Source: Amphimedon queenslandica
Taxonomy: Eukaryota > Porifera > Demospongiae > Haplosclerida > Niphatidae
Assembly (NCBI RefSeq): GCF_000090795.2
Contig: NW_003546535.1
Coordinates: forward strand, 80,236-110,135
Length of the DNA stretch: 29,900 nt
Direction of reading: 5' to 3'
A model generated the notes under the pieces. The model was not told the DNA's origin. It searched no databases and saw only the letters and a list, made by a program, of their open reading frames with translations. The position numbers and the translations under genes were made by a program. Below are positions 20,801 to 29,400 of this stretch, piece after piece. Within the stretch, counting starts at the first letter, position 1, and every line of letters starts with the position of its first letter.

Positions 20801-22106
20801 AAGATTTTTTTACATAAGGCAATGATTGTCATGGAATTGTTGGAAAACGGTGACTTACAGAATTATCTACTTAAGCTAAAGAGAAAGTATTCAATAGTCA
20901 TAGGTGTCTTTATTCTACTAATACCTATTCATAGCAATAAAGCTTCACCTTATCAACTCTTAAACTTCTGTCGTCAGATCTGCCTTGGAATGACGTACCT
21001 CTCCTGCAAAGGATTCATTCACTGTGACCTTGCAGCTAGGAACGTTCTATTATCAAAAGAAAACATTTGCAAAGTAAAGATGATTACATACATAGTTATA
21101 CATAAGTTGCATGCAGGAAGCCTTGTGTTTTCAAATAACATGAAAGATGATTGTTTGGTGTACTTCCTTAACAAAAAAGTGCCAGTCAAAATAGTACAAA
21201 TTTAGTTTTAGTATACAAGGTATTACACTTTAATCTAATGCACACACACACACACAGATAGCTGATTTTGGAATGTCATGCGACTTGGAAAATGAAGCAT
21301 ATTATTACTCCAAAGGAGGGAAAATCCCAATAAAATGGACAGCCCCAGAGGCAGTTATCAAACGCAAGTACTCATCAGCTTCTGATGTATGGAGCTATGG
21401 TTGTGTACTATATGAGATATGGAGTCTTGGACGAAAACCATTCGAGACATATTCAAACATTTACGTAAGCAACAATGCATGTAATGATAGCTTTAGTTTT
21501 ACTCCATGGCACTACAAATAAACCATATTTAAAAATCTATTTATAAATATGATAAATGCTACAAAGTATTCCATTATTACATTATAGGCACTGGAGAAGG
21601 TTAAAGATGGGTACAGGCTGCCTCCACCACCTGGCTGTCCACGCTCCATTTACAAGCACATGATACAGTGCTGGTATGATACAATAATAATAATTGCATT
21701 TAGAGCCACTTTCCTTAATCCAGTCAACAAAATTTTAAGAAAACATTTTTATAAAAAAAAATAGAAAATCAACACCATAAGTATTTATAAGGCTAATTAT
21801 AACATAACTTTGTAATGTGTATATTTAGCATTAATTTAATAATTTTAGTAAAATTATTACATTAACAATGAATTACAATAACATTGAATTACTTTGTATG
21901 CATGTACATAATGCAGGCATCCCATTCCAAGAGAGAGGCCAGACTTCCACAGGCTCATGCTCTCCATGCTTCAGTTGGAATCTGAAGAGAATGATGAGCT
22001 CCCGTCTCCTGAAGCTGGTCAATTAGGAGGAGGTCTAGAGGCAGGGGAAATGCTATACCCTGACCTCCAGAATGCATACAGGGGAATGAAAGTCAACTAT
22101 AATTAA
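17873..22106 (+). CDS. Gene F: single-Sushi receptor tyrosine kinase, duplicate of gene E
   Basis: Fifteen exons: 17873-17915, 17972-18241, 18345-18569, 18623-18904, 18954-19010, 19058-19309, 19395-19591, 19820-19930, 19976-20085, 20564-20765, 20819-20886, 20935-21073, 21258-21464, 21588-21673, 21917-22106; about 812 aa. Same plan as E: signal peptide, unnamed ectodomain, one Sushi, short Thr-rich stalk (exon 5 is 42 nt shorter), membrane helix (LILGTISGTALMIALLVLGA), GQLYMQL juxtamembrane, kinase. It keeps GSGQFGEV, VAVKLM, IADFG and APEA, and shares HCD (Cys codon 21023-21025) and DFGMSC with E. The activation loop is three residues shorter than in E and has lost one acidic residue. The exon-11 acceptor is weak (CATAAG|GC). 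The tail has LYPDLQNAY. All splice sites and the frame are intact, so it is probably functional. Confidence 0.9.
20139..20484 (+). repeat. Dispersed ~176-bp intronic repeat, two copies (gene F intron 9)
   Basis: Two tandem copies with TCAGCTCAAA at 20182 and 20358 (176 bp apart), in the same intron as the pair in gene E and therefore present before the D/E duplication. Sense orientation. Confidence 0.85.
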
Positions 22107-22408
22107 TATAATAATAGTGATACATGCATTACAGACATTGACTGATTCAATTATTTTAATGCCTTATTAAAACATTTGCATTATTGGTTGGCATATTAAT
22201 TTTTTGTAATCAGAATAATTGAGTAAAATTTTAATTAAACATACTACACGAATTAAAATTATTAAATATAATTTCTTACGTAAGTATCCAAGAAATTCTC
22301 TCTAAAACACCAAAAAGCCTCAAAGAGCAGGATTGAAAAAAAAGCCATTTTTAGTTTTACCACATGTTTGAAGTTTACTGTTCCGGATCATTCCCGTCAT
22401 ATGTTAAA
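22107..22408. other. Gene F 3' flank
   Basis: AT-rich sequence homologous to the 3' flank of gene E as far as about 22350, then unique sequence leading into the ASNSD1 upstream region. The duplicate copy ends near GCCATTTTTAG. No gene is seen. Confidence 0.6.
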
Positions 22409-22541
22409 CACGTGTTGGCACGTGGCTCAGCTCACTTACCCACGAGTTTCCACGTGGCCTTATTTGGCCCAGCCTATTTTAGGTGGTTACAATCATTGAA
22501 ATTTTAAAGCATTTTGAACCTCTAGAAGCTCTTTTATTCTA
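22382..22541 (+). promoter_or_regulatory. ASNSD1 promoter region with three CACGTG E-boxes
   Basis: Perfect CACGTG palindromes lie at 22409-22414, 22419-22424 and 22451-22456, within 48 bp and 86-133 bp before the ASNSD1 start codon. The first two are exactly 10 bp apart. TTCCGGAT at 22381-22388 fits an ETS core. This short stretch is less AT-rich than its surroundings. CACGTG is the known core of bHLH-zip factors (Myc/Max, USF, TFE types); which one acts here is unknown. Confidence 0.55.
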
Positions 22542-24629
22542 ATGTGTGGAATTCTACTGATAATATATGATCCTTCAAGAGAATCCCTCGCTACAAAAGT
22601 CAGTAAAACAATACAAAAATTAAATTCTTTTAGCAATTAAAATAAAGACACTCCATTTCATGTCTCATTAGATTATTCATAGCCTAGAGGATCAATTGTG
22701 GAGGCGTGGTCACGACTCTATTAATGACACTGTGATATTGCTACCAAATGGAAAGTTAATGTATTTGAAAGGTTTCGTCTTAGCTCTTAGGGGGCCAGGA
22801 GTCACCGCCCAGCCGGTTTCTAATGGGCGTGGCCTGTTGCTATGGAATGGGGAAGTTTTTGATGGCCTTCAAGTGAGAATAAAATTAATGATTAATGATT
22901 AATTAATTAAAATTATGTGTGGGCGGTTGTTTTAGGTTGGAGTTGAAGAAAATGACACTCAGATTGTGATGGATGCTTTGACGAGTTGTCATGGTGACAC
23001 TTCTCGCATATTAAATGTATTTGAGAAAATACATGGACCATGGGCTACAGTATACTGGGAGGTTAGGACGCCCTTACTCGTTAGGGTAATAATTGATTTT
23101 TAGGAGTCTAATTCCAGTGTGTGGGTGGGAAGGGATGTTCTTGGTAGGCGGAGTTTAGTATGGCACCTCCCACAAGACCATGAAGACATATTTGTTGTAT
23201 CGTCTGTTGGGAACATGAAAGGATTCTCACAAGTAGGACCATCTATTAATAGTATAGTGTATCATAATTATTTTTTTTAGGATTATTGGAGTGAAGTCCC
23301 TGCATTAGGTGTTTATGAATATAAGGCTGCTAAAGAAGAAGAGAGAATTCATTGCTATCTATGGAAAGAAAAAGGTTTTAAAGCATTAGCCATGACAAAC
23401 CACTCTCCCTCTCCTTTCTCCCCTCCTCTCCCTCTCTCTCTTTCTCTTATAGATTCAGATCAGTTCTTTGTCCTTGATGCTCAAAACGAGCTCTCAAAAC
23501 TAACAACAACTCTACACATTGAGCCATCAGCTAAAAGCTTGACAGTTCCATTCTCATCACTCAATACAAAAACACCTTCCATTCCTCCCTCTCCCTCACC
23601 TTCAGAGCAGTCAACCTCCTCCACCTGGTCATCAAATGCAGCAAGACTATTAGAATTATTACAAGAAGCTGTACACAAGAGACTAGTCTGCTCAAGCAGG
23701 GCAGGAGAGGAGAAGGAAGATGGAGTTAAGGCCTCTCCTGTTGCTGTCTTATTTTCTGGTGGGCTTGATTCAGCTGTAATAGCTGCACTGGTTGACAGGT
23801 GAGATCTATAGCAGAGAACATACACTACAGAACTACTTGTATACGTGTTATAATGTTATCTAATAGTTAATGTTATTGTATTTGCAGTTGAAACTTTTCT
23901 TTACTTAAAAGTATGTGTGCATTTTATTATAGGTGTCTTGTTCCAGGTGAGAGTGTTGATCTTATTAATGTTGCATTCAATCAAAGCAAAGATCCTAAAA
24001 ACACAGAGTGAGTTATAGTATTATAATGTAGTAATTGAAAGAGAAATGAAGTGTTTCTGGGATTATATCATTTATTATACGTTGTCTTCTGTCCTTCTCT
24101 TAGTTATAATGTGCCTGACCGTATTTCAGCTATTAAAGCAGCACAAGAACTCAATCCGGACAGACAATGGAATCTAATACTAGTAATATGACTTACAATA
24201 ATATCTAGAGTAATCCTCTACTTTATATTGCAATCCATTCATCGTAGGTTAATGTAGATCAAGATGAGGTCACTGCAATGAAGTACTAATAATAGTAATG
24301 TTATTTTTATCTATTCATATATTAGAAGTGAATACATATCTCATTCTGTTCATCCATTGTCTACTGTACTTGATGATAGTCTCGGGTGTGCCATGTGGTT
24401 TGCTGCTCGTGGTAAAGGCTACCTTGTCTCTGGTAGACCATACCAAACCAGAGCAAAGGTATTAAGAAATAATAGCAGCTTTCTAATAAACTAAATATGC
24501 TAAATAATGCACTAGTATACTGTAATATAAATAGACTACTTGATGCTAGAATTAGTATACATGTATATTGCCTATAAAATGATGCTATTTATAATAGAGT
24601 AGATGCATTTATTTCATTATCAATGTGCT

Positions 24630-24666
<37 letters not shown>

Positions 24667-26308
24667 TTATTTATTTATTTATTTATTTTGTGGTGATATG
24701 TTTTTGTATTAGGTGGTACTGGTTGGTGTTGGAGCTGATGAACAATTAGCTGGTTACTCAAGGCACAGGACGCAATACCAGTAAGAGAGATATAGAGTGA
24801 TTGTAGATCAAGTATATTTATGTTAAGTCTTAATAGTTATAATTATTATTGTTACTATATTAATGTATGTATGGCAGTGATTTTGCTCTTCATAGGCATG
24901 GAGGTATTGAGGGACTCATATTTGAAGTACAGAAAGATATTAAAAGATTATCATATAGGAATCTTGGCCGAGATGACAGGTACTGTGTACATTACATTGG
25001 GATGTGTATTGTATAGCTACGTGTAATTCAAAAACCAGTATTCAGAATCAGCTCAAACTTTCTATACAGCATAAGTACATCAATATGTATTAGAAAATCT
25101 AATAAAAATTGGGGTGATTTTTAGCCATTTTTTGGAAAAAACCATGGGCTATAGCCTTGGGTATTTTTCAAAATTTTGGCATTTTCTTAAAATGGCCGTA
25201 ACTTGAAAAATTGAAGTTGGAATCAGCTCAAACTTGCTACACAGCATAAGGACATTAATATGTATCAGAAAATTTGATAAAAATTGGGGGTCATTTTTAA
25301 GCCATTTTTTGGAAAAAACCATGGGCTATAGTACAGGGATTTTTTCAGATTTTGGCCATTTTAAAAAATGGCCGTAACTTGAAAAATTTAAGTTGGAATC
25401 AGCTCAAACTTTCTACACAACATAAGTACATCAATATGTATTAGAAAATTTAATAAAAATTGGAGATGATTTTTTAGCCATTTTTTGGAAAAAGCCATGG
25501 GATAGTACAGGGATTTTTTCAGATTTTGGCCGATTTTATTAATATGGTCGTAACTTAAAAAATTTAAGTTGGAATCAGCTCAAACTTTCTAAACAGCATA
25601 AGTACATCAATATGTATTAAGAAAATATAATAAAAATTGGAAATGATTTTTAGCCATTTTTCAGAAAAAACCATGGGCTATAGTACAGGGATTTTTCAGA
25701 TTTTGGCCAATTTTATAAAATGGCCATACCTTGAAAAGTTTATGTCAGAATCACCTCAAACTCTACATAGTGTAAGTACATCAATATGTATCAGAAAATG
25801 TAACGAAGTAATTGGGATCCAAATTAATATAGCTAAACCTATGCCTTGCCTAATAATTGGCCTAGTAATTCATAAACACTATGTTATATTCTTTTTGTTT
25901 CTCCTATAGATGCATTGGAGATCACCACAGAGAGGCACGCTTTCCCTATCTCGACGAAAAAGTGGTTGACTTCTTAAGTCACCTACCAATGCATGATAAA
26001 GTATGCCACCCAACATTATACACTATCACTGAAGTGTCTAATAATAGAATTTTAGGCTGAAATTCTATATTGCATTGATGAGTTTATAATTATTTTATTT
26101 ATTCTATTTTCAGGCTGATTTAGAGTTACCAAGAGGAGAGGGTGAGAAGAGGCTCCTAAGAGAGACTGCACTGATGCTTGGCTGCACTTGTGCTGCTTCT
26201 CTTCCTAAAAGAGCACTCCAGTTTGGATCAAGGGCAGCTCTGTTACAAGGTAGTGCTGGAGGTAAGGGAAAAGGATCTGATACTAGCAAAGACTTACTTG
26301 TACATTGA
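22542..26308 (+). CDS. ASNSD1: Asparagine synthetase domain-containing protein 1 (ASNSD1)
   Basis: Fourteen exons: 22542-22598, 22672-22872, 22936-23061, 23104-23232, 23281-23374, 23453-23798, 23933-24007, 24104-24182, 24248-24282, 24326-24458, 24713-24780, 24896-24979, 25910-26000, 26114-26308, all in phase. The protein begins MCGILL; Cys2 is the usual nucleophile of class II glutamine amidotransferases. It continues with LWNGEVFDG and ENDTQ of that domain. The synthetase half has the PP-loop [18 protein letters not shown] (ATP binding), [31 protein letters not shown] and [20 protein letters not shown], ending in [11 protein letters not shown]. These are diagnostic of ASNSD1, whose biochemical role is not settled. 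The start is fixed by Cys2 and by the phase-0 intron after ATK. Introns are mostly 42-250 bp; intron 12 (24980-25909) is enlarged by five repeat copies. Confidence 0.95.
24632..24688. repeat. (TA)n followed by (TTTA)n microsatellite in ASNSD1 intron 10
   Basis: About 15 TA units pass directly into six or seven TTTA units, ending some 20 bp before the exon-11 acceptor. Likely length-variable; no function is inferred. Confidence 0.9.
25025..25806 (+). repeat. Five tandem copies of the ~176-bp repeat (ASNSD1 intron 12)
   Basis: The marker TCAGCTCAAACT (last copy TCACCTCAAACT) occurs at 25048, 25223, 25399, 25575 and 25751, a spacing of 175-176 bp. Each copy also has ACATCAATATGTAT, CCATTTTT.GGAAAAA, ACCATGGG and GGGATTTTT. 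The array fills most of the intron, so it behaves as a short satellite-like array of the family dispersed through the window. Confidence 0.9.
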
Positions 26309-26453
26309 AAATTATTAATAGCACACCCACACAAAATTTTATTATTGTAAAATTTGACATACTCAATGATGAAGTACTAAACTTCGATCTTTTGCTACTT
26401 TAAAGTTTAAATATAGGACGAAGACACACTTTAATGTTGCATTGTGCACCAAA
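26309..26453. other. Convergent intergenic region between ASNSD1 and gene G
   Basis: Only 145 bp lie between the two stop codons, so the 3' untranslated regions probably meet or overlap. On the minus strand ATTAAA at 26431-26436 could serve as a variant polyadenylation signal for gene G. No other feature is seen. Confidence 0.5.
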
Positions 26454-29400
26454 TCATGAAACTGTTGGTATTTCATATTCAGCAGGTGTAGTAGTAGTCT
26501 TGAGCCCAGCTGTATCATACACTGGCTCAACAGTTAATCTATTTTTAAATAATAATAATAATTGTATTTTATATAACTGACTGTGTTCGTTGTACTGTAT
26601 CATATGTTGGACTATCCTTCATTAGTATATCATCAGCAGTACTGTATGTGTGTGTGTGTGTGTGTGTATAGACATAATGTACTAGTCAATAGTGTAACTA
26701 ACTTTGTAAATTCAGTTGTAGTATAAGCTGGACTGCACTTCATTGCAATGTCATTATCTAATTTTCTATGTAATTGTACACTGCTACAAATTTTACAATA
26801 GTAACTTGTAAGTACATTTACCTTTTTTGATTAATGTTAGTTGTTTTTATGTACAAAGCTAGGGCCAGTATAATAATTATAATTACAGCCAGTACTAATG
26901 AAACAGTGAGAGCTATACTTAGACCAACTATCACTCCAGTATTTACTCCACTATCCACTAATACAGTAGCTGATACAGTAGCCAATGGAATAGTCAATGC
27001 AGTAGTCAATGCAGTAGTCAATGCAGTAGTCAATGCAGTAGTCAATGCAGTAGTCAATGGAGTTGTCATGGTAGTTGTTTCAGTAGAATAAAACACTATA
27101 AACATAAACATGCATCAACAGTGATATGTTTACTAATGCTTAATGACACTATTGATGACATAAACTGACTACATACATCTATTAGTATATGTACTGTCTT
27201 ACTTGTTGATGATCCTGTAACACTAATGACTGATGAAGTGCTTGATACAATAGTAGGAGTTGGAGTATCACCTAAATATATGAATTAGAGCTAGGAACAT
27301 ACTCACACTTAATGACACTGACATTGCTTTTTAAAAACTAACAAATTATCTTACTTGCTGTTGATGACGTTACAACAGTTATAGTAGGAATTACAATAAT
27401 GCCTATATTAAATACAGTTTATACTACATGTATCTATACATGATAACAAGTGTAACATTACCTGGTGGCATTGGTTGAGTCCTCTCTCCTTCATAAATGG
27501 TTCCATTAACATTAAATGATGTAGATATAGAGAACAAGTAGTTCAGATTAGGATCTAATCCTCCTATTAGACCTTCAGTAGTATCACCTGAGAATACTCT
27601 CATTTCTGTCTCTACTTGTCTCTTCTTTCTTGAGGATCCGGAGCTATTGGTTGACTCATAATAGACAGTATAATGACTAGCTCCAGGAACTGAACTCCAG
27701 ACAGCTATCACTGCTTTAGAACTGAACTTTGTTATAGAAAAGTATTGACTTACAAATGCAACTATACTAAAATAATAATCATAATCTTTCAATAATTCCT
27801 TACAAATTTGAGCAGCAGTATATTCTCTATCAGTCCATTCTCCTGGTCCAATACTAGTATATGCTCTCACTCCAATAGTATAACTAGTATTAGGTATCAA
27901 TCCTGCTATTTCGTAATAAGTGTTAGTAGTGTTAGTTATATTGTATGGATCAGTACTGGTAGACTCTCTATATCTTATCTCATATACTGTAATGATACCA
28001 TTAGGTATTGTAGGAGGATTCCATGAGATGCTGATCTTAGTTGGTGCCCTTGCATATAGATCAGATATCAGACCAGGAACTGTGTTAAGATCATGTTAAA
28101 CTGATCAATATCTCATTGACTTACTTGATTCAGGAGTTAATTGTATTTCTTGTCTAGCTGGTCCAGTCATATTATAATTATAAGGTATTATACTCACAGT
28201 ATAGTTAGTATATGGTATTAATCCTGTGAGATTATACATTCTGTTGTCTCCTCCAGTAATATTAACAGTATAACTAGTGTTTGAAGTGATGTTAGTGTAT
28301 GTGAGGTAGTATCCAGTGATTGGTCCATTCCTTCCATTGCAAGGTACTTCATCCCATGAGACAGTCATTGACACTGACTCTACTGATGAGAATATAATAT
28401 CACCCACTGGTGCAGTAGGAGCTATAGGAAGAATTGACAAATTACAATGATAATAATAATCATTATTTTACTAGTAAAAAGTGTTGTTGTTGAATAATTT
28501 CTTGTCAGGTAAACTGTTTGAAATCCATATATTCCAATAAGATCAAAGGTACATTGACTGTAAGGAAGTATACCAGTTGAAGTATGTGGTGATGAAACTG
28601 ATGTTTCATTATTCCTAGTGAATGATGATCCACATACTCTCCTACATCTCCTATTAATATTATAACTAATTGGTACTACAGCAGTTGGTGGACTCCATGT
28701 TAATGTAATGGCAGAAGCTGTACTTTTAGTAGCTATAAAGTCATTAACTACCGGATCACCTAAAATAAAAAAAATAATATTTTATTTCTATGCTATAACT
28801 TACTAAAAGTTAACATAACTGAAGCATTACCACTAGGTAGAGAAGCTGATCCAAAAGATACTACATAAAAAGTGTATGCACTTCCTCGAATCAATCCTGA
28901 TATTATATCGATTGTTGTTGAAGCAGTAGTAGTGCCTACACTAACAGGAGTATTACTAGACAGTTGATAGTAGACCTCATAACCAGTAGCTCCTGATACA
29001 GTAGACCAGGAGAGTCTTACATGAGCTAAACCAGTACTTAATCTTGTAGCATTCAAACCAGTTGGAGTATCAGATACTGTATGAGTATGAGAGTAAAATT
29101 TAAAATAAATAATAAATGACAAACCTGATAAACTCAACGATGTGTTACTGCTTGTTGCCTGAACATTACCAATAACGCCATTAGTACCATCAGTTACTCT
29201 GTCATTAGATACAGTACACTGATAGTTACCAGCTTCTCTCAGTCCCACTGTTACTGTCACTCTTGTAACAGATACTGATCCATTCACTATCACACGAGAC
29301 AGTTCAGTAGATATTCCATTCCCATTCACTGAACAACTGACATTAGTAGGAGGACCATCAGAGACATTGAAACTGAGACTGAAGACTGGAGGAGTAGCTA

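Larger units (their letters stand above)
11777..22350. repeat. Tandem segmental duplication, two ~5.3-kb units
   Basis: Unit 1 is about 11777-17130 and unit 2 about 17131-22350. Each runs from inside D intron 3, through D exons 3-1, the shared promoter and the whole E (or F) gene, into its 3' flank. Exon lengths of E and F agree in 12 of 15 cases. The left edge is marked by ATCCATTAA.AAGCAGTAATTTA at about 11780 and 17145. The right edge is marked by CTCTAAAACACC near 17080 and 22302, with similarity ending at AAG[TC]CATTTT. After that, unit 1 enters D intron sequence and unit 2 enters unique sequence. Confidence 0.85.

Noticed and set aside
24632..24688. AT-rich microsatellite as an origin or regulatory element
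   Set aside because: A simple TA/TTTA repeat in an intron; nothing else supports a function.
25637..25909. Open frame of 90 codons on the plus strand in ASNSD1 intron 12
   Set aside because: It lies inside the 176-bp repeat array and the following intron sequence; the repeat contains similar short frames in every copy, and the coding exons of ASNSD1 splice across it.
26987..27070. Regular short repeats as a possible CRISPR array
   Set aside because: The 12-bp units abut with no spacers, encode TTAL in frame in gene G, and the genome is eukaryotic.
26834..27091. Open frame on the plus strand with many Val-Val-Asn-Ala units
   Set aside because: It is the antisense of the TTAL repeat and membrane helix of gene G, which is supported by phase-consistent neighbouring exons.
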